From JACCTU01 sp963798985 (GTDB taxonomy: Bacteria; Actinomycetota; Thermoleophilia; Gaiellales; Gaiellaceae): DNA of 64,000 bases. Positions 54,381-64,000 of this stretch are shown here, one piece after another. The stretch lies in the NCBI GenBank assembly GCA_963798985.1, contig CAWCVL010000007.1, positions 310,001 to 374,000 on the forward strand. The letters are read 5' to 3'. Each line of letters begins with the position of its first letter. Within the stretch, counting starts at the first letter, position 1. Both the position numbers and the translations under genes were made by a program. The notes beneath the pieces are model-generated. The model was not told the DNA's origin and searched no databases. It was given only the letters and a program-made list of their open reading frames with translations.

Positions 54381-54683
54381 CTACTCGGTGGGGGCCTCTG
54401 GGGCGCGGATCGGGCCGAACGTCGCCTCGTAGCCCGTCATGTTCGTGTTCAGCGCCTTCAGCACTTCGAAGAGGAGCGTAACGGGGATCCGGACGCGGGA
54501 AACCACCCGGACCGGGACCTGCAGCGCCGAGTCGGGGTCCTCCGGCTCGCCTACCTGCTGCATCACCCCGAAGTCGAGCGTGAACTCGTAGGCGGTGTGC
54601 CAGACGTTGAGCACGTTCGCGTACGTCCCGCCCTCCAGCTCCGGGGGGACGTCGATCTTCAGCTCGATCGGCCGGTCGGGCAT
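54381..54683 (-). CDS. DUF3467 family protein
   Basis: 100 residues, all-beta: ELKIDVPPELEGGTYANVLN, VWHTAYEFTLDFGVMQ, VVSRVRIPVTLLFEVLKALN. It matches the DUF3467 pattern of a small cytoplasmic protein. ATG 54683, divergent from argR (33 bp). Function not known. Confidence 0.8.
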   Translation of the reverse strand: MPDRPIELKIDVPPELEGGTYANVLNVWHTAYEFTLDFGVMQQVGEPEDPDSALQVPVRVVSRVRIPVTLLFEVLKALNTNMTGYEATFGPIRAPEAPTE

Positions 54684-54716
54684 CCCGTGATCCTAGAGCG
54701 ATAACAATGCACGCGT

Positions 54717-55187
54717 ATGCAGAGCGAGAGCGTCCTCGGGAAGTCGGAGCGCCAACGCCTGATCGCGAGCGTCGTGACCCGGAAGCGGATCGGCACGCAG
54801 TTCGAGCTGCTCGCCGCGCTCGCGGACGCCGGCTGCCGCGTCACGCAGGCGACCGTCTCGCGCGACCTCCGCGAGCTCGGGCTCGAGAAGGCGCACGACC
54901 CGCTCGGCCGGCCGCGCTACGTGCTGCCTGAAACCAGGCGGCCGGATCCGCGCGATGCGCTCCGCCGCGTGCTCGAAGAATTCGGCCGCGCAGTGACGCA
55001 GGCGCAGAACATCGTCGTCGTCCACTCGGAGTTCGGCTCGGCGCCGGCGATCGGGCGTGCGCTCGACCGTCTCGAGCACGAGCTGATCGTCGGGACGCTC
55101 GCGGGAGACGACACGTGCCTCGTGATCGCGCGCGACGCGGACGACGCGTCCGCTCTCGCACGCGAGCTCGCGCTGCTGCTCGGTTAG
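54717..55187 (+). CDS. argR: Arginine repressor
   Basis: 156 residues. N-terminal winged helix with ERQRLIASVVTRKRIGTQFE and the recognition segment VTQATVSRDLRELGL; C-terminal hexamer/arginine domain with GTLAGDDTCLVIARD (the Asp pair binds arginine). Normally controls arginine biosynthesis and catabolism; no arg genes are in the window, so it acts in trans. ATG 54717. Its TAG overlaps the stop of the convergent PRC-barrel gene. Confidence 0.93.
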   Translation: MQSESVLGKSERQRLIASVVTRKRIGTQFELLAALADAGCRVTQATVSRDLRELGLEKAHDPLGRPRYVLPETRRPDPRDALRRVLEEFGRAVTQAQNIVVVHSEFGSAPAIGRALDRLEHELIVGTLAGDDTCLVIARDADDASALARELALLLG

Positions 55188-55450
55188 GGAGCGGTTCCCT
55201 CGTACTCGTCGAGCGCGTCGAACTCGGCCTTCGTGAGTTCGAGCGTGACGCGGCCCTCGACGATCTCGCCGACTCGCTCGGCGGGCACGTACTTGGCCTT
55301 CTTGAGCAGCCCCGGCACGACCGCGAGCCCGTCGAAGATGTCGGCGTTCGGGTCGCCGAGCACCTCGTCGATCGTGCCGACCTTCTCACCGTCGCTCGAC
55401 ACGACCTCCCAACCGGGCTCGATGACGATCCACGCGACGGGGTCGGGCAT
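55184..55450 (-). CDS. PRC-barrel domain protein (88 aa)
   Basis: 88 residues: PGWEVVSSDGEKVGTIDEVL is the PRC-barrel hairpin, then DGLAVVPGLLKKAKYVPAER and VTLELTKAEFDALDEYEG. Small beta-barrel adaptor found in RimM and stress proteins. ATG 55450 overlaps the upstream gene's TGA. Confidence 0.75.
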   Translation of the reverse strand: MPDPVAWIVIEPGWEVVSSDGEKVGTIDEVLGDPNADIFDGLAVVPGLLKKAKYVPAERVGEIVEGRVTLELTKAEFDALDEYEGTAP

Positions 55451-56088
55451 CAGACCGGCCGCCCGTCCACGTACCAGACGGGCCCTTGCGTCGACCATGG
55501 CTTCGTGTCGGAGAGCGCTCGCAAGATGTGCACCTCGCCGCGGATGCCCGCGCCGTCGAACCGTTCCAGACACCGCCGCACCATGCCGGGCGCCGCGCCG
55601 TAGCCGAACCTCCGCGCGCAGCGGAAGCGGAACGCGGGGCGCTCGTCGACGCGCGCAGGGTTGATCGGCGCCGCAAGCAGCGCGCCCTGCTCGAGGTTGT
55701 CGGTGGAGCGCAGCTCCAGCTCGGCGTAGACGTCGCTCCAGTCCGGTGGGAGCGCCGCGACCTCGACGTCCCACGCCTCGGCGAGGCTCGTGCGCGGCGC
55801 CTCGGGCACGGGCGCCGCAACCGTGCTCGAGACGAGCGCCAACTCGCCGCCGAGCCGGGCTTCGTCGACGCGGCGCAGGCCGCGGACCGCGAGGTCGGGA
55901 ATGGGGTTCGCCCGGCGGGAGACGACGAAGCGGACGACGCCGTCGTGGTGTCCAGGGTTGAGGGAGAGAAGGAGTGCCGCTGCACGGCGGGCCAGGTCTC
56001 CGTCGTCGAAGCGGACGAGGATGCTGGCCTCCTCCCAGTCCTTCGGCAACTCCTGCAGGAGAGCGCGGAAATCGTCTGCGAGAGCCAC
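55450..56088 (-). CDS. Conserved hypothetical protein (212 aa)
   Basis: MALADDFRALLQELPKDWEE then RFDDGDLARRAAALLLSLNP, VEVAALPPDWSDVYAELELR and GMVRRCLERFDGAGIRGEVH. Mixed alpha/beta, soluble, no Cys motif and no recognised catalytic site. The repeated LP-x-DW-x phrase hints at two related halves. GTG 56088, divergent from the PDH operon by 24 bp. Confidence 0.65.
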   Translation of the reverse strand: MALADDFRALLQELPKDWEEASILVRFDDGDLARRAAALLLSLNPGHHDGVVRFVVSRRANPIPDLAVRGLRRVDEARLGGELALVSSTVAAPVPEAPRTSLAEAWDVEVAALPPDWSDVYAELELRSTDNLEQGALLAAPINPARVDERPAFRFRCARRFGYGAAPGMVRRCLERFDGAGIRGEVHILRALSDTKPWSTQGPVWYVDGRPV

Positions 56089-56112
56089 GGGCAGGAGCGT
56101 ACACTGGCGCCC

Positions 56113-57087
56113 GTGGCGAAAGTCGAGGCGAAGAAAAAGGGTCTGAGCGACGATCGGCTGCGCGACTTCCTGCGCGAGATGCTGCTCATCCGCCGCTTCG
56201 AGGAGAAGGTCGAGGAGCGGTTCCGCGCCGGCGAGCTCCCGGGGTTCCTGCACGTTGCGATCGGTCAGGAGGCCGTCGCCGTGGGCGTCTGCGCGGCGCT
56301 CGAGGAGGACGACGTGATCGCGTCGACCCACCGCGCGCACGGGCACACGCTCGCCCGTGGCACGTCGCCGAACGCGCTCATGGCCGAGCTGTACGGGAAG
56401 CTCGAGGGGTGCTCGCACGGCTACGGCGGGTCGATGCACCTCTACGACATCGAGCGCGGGAACCTCGGCGCGAACGCGGTCGTGGGCGGCGGGCTGCCGG
56501 CGATCACGGGCGCGGCGCTCGCCTTCAAGTTCCGGAAGGAGCCCCGCGTCGCGCTCGCCTTCTTCGGCGACGGCGCAACGAACATCGGCACCTTCCACGA
56601 GTCGCTGAACCTCGCGCAGCTCTGGAACGTGCCGGCGGTCTTCTGCCTCGAGAACAACTGGTGGGCCGAGTCGACACCGAACTCGCAGCACTCGCCGATC
56701 ACGGACTTCACGCAGCGCGCGGTCGCGTACGGGATGCACTCGATCAAGGTCGGGGGCCAGGAGATCGAGCCGGTCTACGACGCCGCCTCGGAGGCGATCG
56801 ACTACGCGCGCCGCGGCGACGGGCCGGTGCTGCTGGTCGTCGACACGTACCGCCTCGTCGGCCACTACGTCGGCGACCCGCAGGTCTACCGGCCGAAGGG
56901 CGAGCTCGACGAGCTCCGCGAGACGCAGGACCCGATCACGAAGCTCCGCGAGCGGCTCGGGGTCTCCGACGAGGAGTGGGAGCAGCTCGACGCCGAGGTG
57001 ACCCGCGAGGTCGAGGAGTCGGTCGAGTTCGCGAAGAACGGCACCGATCCGCAGCCCGAGGACGCCCTCAAGAACGTCTATGCCTGA
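56113..57087 (+). CDS. pdhA: Pyruvate/acetoin-type dehydrogenase E1 alpha
   Basis: 324 residues. Thiamine-diphosphate enzyme: LREMLLIRRFEEKVEERFRA, GFLHVAIGQEAVAVGVCAAL, HRAHGHTLARG, YGGSMHLYD and the TPP-Mg motif LAFFGDGATNIGTFHESLNL ending at ENN. It decarboxylates a 2-oxo acid (pyruvate, or acetoin cleavage in the Aco branch). GTG 56113; overlaps pdhB by 8 bp. Confidence 0.92.
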   Translation: MAKVEAKKKGLSDDRLRDFLREMLLIRRFEEKVEERFRAGELPGFLHVAIGQEAVAVGVCAALEEDDVIASTHRAHGHTLARGTSPNALMAELYGKLEGCSHGYGGSMHLYDIERGNLGANAVVGGGLPAITGAALAFKFRKEPRVALAFFGDGATNIGTFHESLNLAQLWNVPAVFCLENNWWAESTPNSQHSPITDFTQRAVAYGMHSIKVGGQEIEPVYDAASEAIDYARRGDGPVLLVVDTYRLVGHYVGDPQVYRPKGELDELRETQDPITKLRERLGVSDEEWEQLDAEVTREVEESVEFAKNGTDPQPEDALKNVYA

Positions 57088-58067
57088 GCTCACCTACCGC
57101 GAGGCCGTCCGCGACACGCTCGCGACCGCGATGCGGCAGGACTCCGACGTGTTCCTGATGGGGGAGGACATCGCGGAGATGGGCGGCTCGATGGGCGTGA
57201 CCCACGGGCTCGTCGACGAGTTCGGCCCGGAGCGCGTGCGCAACACACCGATCTCGGAGATGGCGATCGTCGGCGCCGGGATCGGTGCCGCGATGCAGGG
57301 GATGCGCCCCGTCGTCGAGATCATGTACGAGGACTTTCTGACGCTCTCGACCGAGCAGATCGTCAACCAGGCTGCGAAGCACCGCTACATGTCGGGCGGA
57401 CAGGTGAAGGTGCCGCTGACGATTCGCACGCAGGGCGGCGCCGGCTGGTCGCCGGGCGCGCAGCACGCGCAGCAGCTCGAGGCCTGGTTCGTGCACATCC
57501 CGGGCCTGAAGGTCGTCTTTCCCGTCGACCCCCACCGACGTGCGCGGGATGCTCTGGTCGGCGATCTACGACGACAACCCCGTGATCGTCTTCGAGCACC
57601 GGCTGCTCTACCCGGTGAAGGAGGACGTGCCGGAGAAGCTCGAGCCGATCCCATTCGGCGAGGCGCGCGTCGTGCGCGAGGGAACGGACGTCACCGTGAT
57701 CGCCACCGGCCCGATGGTGCACCGCTCGGTGGAAGCCGCCGAGGAGGCGGAGAAGAACGGCGTGTCGGTCGAGGTGATCGATCCGCGCTCGCTCCAGCCG
57801 CTCGACGAGGAGACTCTCGTCGCCTCGGTCAAGAAGACGAACCGCTGCGTCGTCACGCACGAGGCGGTCACGCGGATGGGCTTCGGCGCCGAGGTCGCGT
57901 CGGTGATCCAGTACCAGGCGTTCGACTGGCTCGACGCGCCGATCGAGCGGGTCGGCGCGAAGTTCGCGCCGCTCGCGTTCGCGCCCGTGATGGAGCAGTT
58001 CCTCATCCCCGGCCCCGAGGACGTGCTGGAGGGCATCTACCGAACGGTCGGGAGAAATGGCGACTGA
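57080..58067 (+). CDS. pdhB: Pyruvate/acetoin-type dehydrogenase E1 beta (one frame break)
   Basis: About 328 residues: MPELTYREAVRDTLATAMRQ, FLMGEDIAEMGGSMGVTHGL, PISEMAIVGAGIGAAMQGMR and PLTIRTQGGAGWSPGAQHAQ. The C5 run at 57529-57533 carries one extra C; removing it joins VFPVDP to TDVRGMLWSAIYDDNPVIVF. C-terminal transketolase domain intact to TGA 58067. Partner of E1 alpha in an alpha2beta2 enzyme. Confidence 0.93.
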
Positions 58068-59280
58068 GATCAAGCTCCCGCGGCTCGGGCAGGGCATGGA
58101 GTCGGGGACGATCGTCAAGTGGCTGAAGAGCGAAGGCGACGCCGTCAAGAAAGGCGAGCCGCTCTACGAGCTCGACACGGACAAGGTGACGCAGGAAGTC
58201 GAGGCGGACGCGACCGGCGTGCTGCTGAAGATCGCCGTGCAGGAAGGTGAGGTGCCGGTCGGGCAGACCGTCGCGGTGATCGGGGAGCAGGGAGAAGAGG
58301 TCGCGATCGAGGTCGCGCCGGAAGAGCCGCAGACCGAGGGCTCGCGCGCGCCCGCGCGCGACGAGGAGCGGGAGCGGGGGAGCGAGGCGTCTGCGCAGAC
58401 CGAGCAATCCCAGCCGCCGTCCGGCAACGGCGCAACGCGCTCCGACGGACGGATCAAGGCGTCGCCGCTGGCGCGCCGCATCGCGCGCGAGCGCGGCGTC
58501 GACCTCGCGCAGCTTCGTGGCACCGGCCCGGACGGCCGGATCGTCGCCGAGGACGTCGAGCGCGCGGAGGCAGCGCCTGCCGGCGCGGCCGCGCCCGCCG
58601 GCGAGGTCGAGATCGTCCCGCTGACGTCGATCCGCCGCACGATCGCCCGCCGGCTGACCGAGGCGTGGACGGTGCCGGTCTTCCAGCTGACCATCGACGT
58701 CGAGATGACGCGTGCGGTTGCGCTCCGCGAGCAGCTCGTCGCACGAATGGGCACCGGGGCGAAGCCGACCCTTTCCGATGTGCTGACGAAGATCTCGGCG
58801 AGCGCGTTGATGCGCAACCGCGCCGTCAACGCGCATTACGGCGAGGACGGGATCAAGCGTTTCCCGACCGCGAACGTCGGGATCGCCGTGGCAGCTCCGC
58901 AGGGCCTCGTCGTTCCGGTGATCCAACGCGCGGAGTCGCTCTCGATCCAGGAGATCGCGAACGTGCGCGCCGAGCTCGTCGGCCGCGCACGCGACAACAA
59001 GCTGCGCCAGGGTGACCTCGACGGTGGGACGTTCACGATCTCGAACCTCGGCATGTTCGGCGTGCAGCAGTTCATCGCCGTGCTGAACCCACCGCAGGCC
59101 GCGATCCTCGCGGTCGGGTCGGTCGAGGAGCGCCCGGTTGCGCTCGGCGGCGAGGTCGTGGTCCGTCCGATGATGACCGTCACGCTCACGTGCGACCACC
59201 GGACAGTCGACGGCGCGGACGGCGCGCGGTTCCTCGAAGACGTGAAGGCGTTCCTCGAAGAGCCGGGCCTCGCGCTGTGA
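58057..59280 (+). CDS. pdhC: Dihydrolipoamide acyltransferase E2
   Basis: 407 residues, intact. One lipoyl domain with the modified Lys in ELDTDKVTQEVEADATGVLL, a flexible acidic linker, a peripheral-subunit-binding domain (KASPLARRIARERGVDLAQL RGTGPDGRI) and the catalytic domain with the His/Asp motif DHRTVDGADGARFLEDVKAF. ATG 58057 overlaps pdhB by 11 bp. It passes the acyl group to CoA; its E3 is probably the lpd gene at 62751. Confidence 0.95.
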   Translation: MATEIKLPRLGQGMESGTIVKWLKSEGDAVKKGEPLYELDTDKVTQEVEADATGVLLKIAVQEGEVPVGQTVAVIGEQGEEVAIEVAPEEPQTEGSRAPARDEERERGSEASAQTEQSQPPSGNGATRSDGRIKASPLARRIARERGVDLAQLRGTGPDGRIVAEDVERAEAAPAGAAAPAGEVEIVPLTSIRRTIARRLTEAWTVPVFQLTIDVEMTRAVALREQLVARMGTGAKPTLSDVLTKISASALMRNRAVNAHYGEDGIKRFPTANVGIAVAAPQGLVVPVIQRAESLSIQEIANVRAELVGRARDNKLRQGDLDGGTFTISNLGMFGVQQFIAVLNPPQAAILAVGSVEERPVALGGEVVVRPMMTVTLTCDHRTVDGADGARFLEDVKAFLEEPGLAL

Positions 59281-59613
59281 CCGATCTGGTACTCGGTGCG
59301 CGACCTCGACGCCGCGCGGCGGTTCTACCGCGACCGGCTCGGCTTCACCGAGCTCATGTTCGACGCGACCGGCGGCTGGTCGAAGCTCGAACGGAGCGGG
59401 ATGGAGATCGCCTTGACGACCGGCGAGCCGGAGCAGGGCGGCGTCGCGCACGTCGAGGTCGAGGACGTGAAGGAAGAGGCCGCGCGCCTGCGGGCCGAGG
59501 GGGTCGAGGTGGGCGTCGTCTTCGAGCTGCACGGCGAGATGCGCCTGCTCGAGATCGTCGACCCGGACGGCAACCGCGTCGAGCTCGGCCAGGACGTCTC
59601 GAAGGAATCGTGA
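59277..59613 (+). CDS. Glyoxalase/VOC family protein (frame unclear at start)
   Basis: About 111 residues: WYSVRDLDAARRFYRDRLGF, GGVAHVEVEDVKEEAARLRA and LLEIVDPDGNRVELGQD. GTG 59277 overlaps the E2 stop (GTGA), but one base must be changed in frame before WYSVRD; GTG 59296 would drop the first beta strand. Single VOC module, metal ligands His/Glu likely. Function unknown. Confidence 0.75.
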
Positions 59614-59617
59614 GTCG

Positions 59618-60067
59618 GTGATCCGCGAGGGCGGCCAGCAGGACGTCCGCTTCCTGCGCGACATGCTGCGCCATGCCTACTACTGGCGCTCGCGCGACAC
59701 CGAGTTCCCGATCACCCGCTACGTGAACGCGTGGGGCCGAGAGGGTGACCGCGCCCTGATCGCACTCGACGACTTCCACGAAGTGGGCGCGGCCTGGTAC
59801 CGCGTCTACAGCGAGCGGGAGCCCGGCTTCGGCTTCGTCGACGCGCAGACGCCCGAGCTGACGATCGGCGTCGTCCCCTCTCGCCGAGGGAAGGGGATCG
59901 GCTCCTCGCTCCTCGACGCCCTCCTCGAGCAGGCCCGGAAGGACGGGTTCGGTCGGATCAGCCTCTCCGTCGAGAAGACGAACCCCGCCGTCCACCTGTA
60001 CGAGAACCGCGGCTTTCGCACGGTCCAGGGCGACGGAGACCTCCTGATGGTGGCCGAGCTGGCCTGA
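59618..60067 (+). CDS. GNAT N-acetyltransferase
   Basis: 149 residues: IREGGQQDVRFLRDMLRHAY, GVVPSRRGKGIGSSLLDALL (acetyl-CoA loop), SVEKTNPAVHLYENRGFRTV. Intact, GTG 59618, 4 bp after the VOC stop, so likely in the PDH transcript. Substrate unknown. Confidence 0.85.
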   Translation: MIREGGQQDVRFLRDMLRHAYYWRSRDTEFPITRYVNAWGREGDRALIALDDFHEVGAAWYRVYSEREPGFGFVDAQTPELTIGVVPSRRGKGIGSSLLDALLEQARKDGFGRISLSVEKTNPAVHLYENRGFRTVQGDGDLLMVAELA

Positions 60068-60086
60068 CGCGTCGTAGCCTCCAGGG

Positions 60087-60113
60087 TAGTAGGTATCTTT
60101 TCCATACCTACTA
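60087..60113. promoter_or_regulatory. Perfect 10-bp inverted repeat: putative HxlR operator for lon-hxlR
   Basis: Arms TAGTAGGTAT and ATACCTACTA separated by CTTTTCC, the only clearly AT-rich segment nearby, ending 16 bp before the lon start. HxlR-family regulators bind such TAC/GTA-type dyads, and an hxlR gene ends this operon, so feedback control by HxlR is likely (inference). Confidence 0.7.
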
Positions 60114-60129
60114 GTCGAGGAGCGATTTC

Positions 60130-62399
<2,270 letters not shown>

Positions 62400-62416
<17 letters not shown>

Positions 62417-62729
62417 CACCCAGGCGCTGCCCGAGGAGGTCGCCCGTGCGGCTGACCTCCTCGGGCGCCGCTGGGTGCTCGCGATCGTCTACGCCTCGCA
62501 CGGCGGCGCGATCCGCTTCAACGAGTTCAAGCGCACGATCGTCGGCATCACGCCGAGGACGCTCGCGCAGCGCCTCGAGGAGCTCGAGCAGGCGGGCATC
62601 CTCGAACGCCTCGTGCTGGAGGGCCGTCCGCCGCGCGTCGAGTACCGCTTGACCGACGCGGGCCGTCGCCTCCGCGCCCTCGTGCGCGCGCTCGACCACT
62701 GCGCGGGCGACCTCTGCGGCGGGCGCTGA
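62400..62729 (+). CDS. HxlR-family winged-helix regulator
   Basis: 109 residues: AADLLGRRWVLAIVYASHGG, IRFNEFKRTIVGITPRTLAQ, RLEELEQAGILERLV, then the wing PPRVEYRLTDAGRRLRALV. This is the full HxlR/DUF24 layout. GTG 62400 overlaps the lon end, so both are co-expressed. A single Cys (DHCAGDLC has two near the C-terminus) could allow redox sensing as in YodB/HypR (inference). Probable binder of the dyad at 60087-60113. Confidence 0.88.
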
Positions 62730-62750
62730 CCCGCCGATACGATCTCGCCC

Positions 62751-64000
62751 GTGGAATGTGACGTCGCAGTCCTCGGAGGCGGCCCCGGCGGGTACACCGC
62801 TGCGATCCGCGCCGCACAGCTCGGCGCGAAGGCCGTCTGCATCGAGAAGGAGCCCGAGCTCGGCGGAACCTGCCTCCGCGTCGGCTGCATCCCGACGAAG
62901 GCCTGGGTGCAGACCGCGTTCGCGCTGAAGGAGGCGCACGAGTCGTTCGCCAAGTTCGGCGTCAACGTCGGCGAGCCGCAGCTCGACATCACCGTGGCGA
63001 ACCAGTGGAAGGACGGGGTCGTCAAGCAGATGACCGGCGGGGTTGCGTCTCTCTTCAAGGCGAACGGCGTCGAGTGGGTCAAGGGCGCAGGCCGCTTCAA
63101 GGACGCGAACACGATCGCCGTCGAAGGCGGCGAGGACGTCACCTTCAAGCAGGCGATCATCGCGACGGGCTCGTTCCCGCTGCGCCCGCCGATCGACGGG
63201 CTCGACTCGCCGCGCTGCGTCGACTCGACCGGGCTGCTCGCCCAGACCGAGGTCCCGAAACGCATCGCGATCCTCGGCGGCGGGATCATCGGCGTCGAGT
63301 TCGCTTCGATTCTCGACCGGTTCGGCAGCGAGGTGACGGTGATCGAGATGCTGCCGCAGCTGATCGCGCTCGAGGACGAGGACGCCTCGAAGGAGCTCGC
63401 GAAGCAGTTCGGGAAGCGCGGGATCGCGCTCCAGCTCGGCAAGACGTGCACGAAGGTCGAGGACTCCGGCTCCGAGCTGACCGTCCACTTCGGCGAAGGC
63501 GAGACCCTGCAGGCCGACCTGATGCTCGTCGCGGTCGGTCGCGGCCCGGTGGTCGAGAACCTCGGGCTCGAGGAGATCGGCGTCCAGTTCGACAAGCGCA
63601 AGGGGATCGCCGCCGACGAGCGTCGCCGCACGACCGTCGAGCACATCTACGCGGTCGGCGACTGCGCCGGCTACTGGCAGCTCGCGCACACGGCGTTTCG
63701 CGAGGGCGAGGTCGCGGCCGAGAACGCCTGCGGTCACGACGCCGTCGTCGACAACCGCGCCGTGCCGCGCCCGATCTACACCGACCCGGAGATCGCCGGC
63801 GTCGGCCTGACCGAGGCCGAGGCGCGCGAGCAGTACGGCGACGACGTCGCCGTCGGGCAGTTCCCGTGGGTCGCGAACGCGCGCGCCGTGATGCAGAACG
63901 AGACCGTGGGCTGGGTCAAGTCGATCCACGAGACCCGCTACGGCGAGCTGCTCGGGTTGGTGATGGTCGGCCCGCACGTGACCGACCTGATCGAGGCAGG
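62751..64000 (+). CDS. lpdA: Dihydrolipoamide dehydrogenase E3 (open at right edge)
   Basis: First 416 residues; no stop before the window end. FAD motif CDVAVLGGGPGGYTAAIRAA, redox disulfide GGTCLRVGCIPTKA, NAD motif RIAILGGGIIGVEFASIL, second FAD motif IYAVGDCAGYWQLAHTAFRE, and the start of the dimer domain (PRPIYTDPEIAGVGLTEAEA). The His-Glu active end lies beyond. GTG 62751. It reoxidises lipoyl groups of the E2 at 58057 and probably of other 2-oxoacid complexes. Confidence 0.93.
   Translation, partial: MECDVAVLGGGPGGYTAAIRAAQLGAKAVCIEKEPELGGTCLRVGCIPTKAWVQTAFALKEAHESFAKFGVNVGEPQLDITVANQWKDGVVKQMTGGVASLFKANGVEWVKGAGRFKDANTIAVEGGEDVTFKQAIIATGSFPLRPPIDGLDSPRCVDSTGLLAQTEVPKRIAILGGGIIGVEFASILDRFGSEVTVIEMLPQLIALEDEDASKELAKQFGKRGIALQLGKTCTKVEDSGSELTVHFGEGETLQADLMLVAVGRGPVVENLGLEEIGVQFDKRKGIAADERRRTTVEHIYAVGDCAGYWQLAHTAFREGEVAAENACGHDAVVDNRAVPRPIYTDPEIAGVGLTEAEAREQYGDDVAVGQFPWVANARAVMQNETVGWVKSIHETRYGELLGLVMVGPHVTDLIEA

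Noticed and set aside
54700..54735. ARG box in front of argR
   Set aside because: TGCA occurs twice near the start (ATGCACGCGTATGCA), but the dyad is imperfect and falls over the start codon; too weak to call.

Overview
This 64 kb window comes from a high-GC actinobacterial chromosome. GTG starts are common, genes overlap by 1-4 bases in long co-directional runs, and small families typical of Actinobacteria occur (DUF3618, holin-III/DUF1469, a DUF4235-like peptide, HxlR, ArgR, tandem Eis-like acetyltransferases). Collagen-like exported proteins, DUF1501/DUF1800 pairs and a K+-independent H+-pyrophosphatase suggest the class Thermoleophilia (Gaiellales/Solirubrobacterales). That placement is inference from gene content. 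About 40-45 single-base frame breaks fall in ordinary and even essential genes (thrS, pheT, lon, pdhB, trkA, rpmI). Several sit in short homopolymers, so they look like consensus sequencing errors rather than biology. Such genes are annotated end to end as one CDS.

Layout. 1-12.6 kb: the end of a TPR protein, hppA, a Trk potassium system (trkA-trkH), two amino-acid permeases fused to universal-stress domains, two small TrkA-like proteins and a secreted PQQ-type sugar dehydrogenase. 12.6-18.4 kb (minus): a cobalamin riboswitch, then btuF-btuC-btuD-cobU-cobT-cobS-cobC, which imports corrinoids and finishes the nucleotide loop of B12. 18.4-22.3 kb (minus): a tightly coupled four-gene operon of unknown function (tandem GNAT, Fes-like esterase, second esterase, ATP-grasp ligase). 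22.3-28.0 kb: CinA-like protein, cupin, PcrA/UvrD helicase and two Eis-like acetyltransferases.

28.0-36.3 kb is an accessory stretch. It has a peptidase M23 remnant, a duplicated 5' piece of tRNA-Val, a secreted nuclease, the intact tRNA-Val, a trypsin-like protease, a two-TM K+ channel, an orphan Hcp protein, a methyltransferase, small exported proteins, a collagen-like protein and a ring-cleavage-type VOC protein. Two 55-bp direct repeats bracket the channel/Hcp/methyltransferase block. 36.3-40.6 kb: cupredoxin-DUF1501-DUF1800, then a histone-H1-like repeat protein coupled to a 54-aa ORF, then an MFS remnant.

40.6-64 kb is mostly housekeeping: thrS, infC-rpmI-rplT-trmH, DUF2207/lemA, two methyltransferases, pheS-pheT, a two-domain cupredoxin, a YihY membrane operon, argR, a pyruvate dehydrogenase-type operon (E1a, E1b, E2), a lon-hxlR operon behind a perfect 10-bp inverted repeat, and dihydrolipoamide dehydrogenase running off the right edge.

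The most promising leads are the coupled ATP-grasp/esterase/GNAT operon, the palindromic operator in front of lon-hxlR, the tRNA-Val 5' duplication around a small cargo, and the orphan Hcp island between direct repeats.
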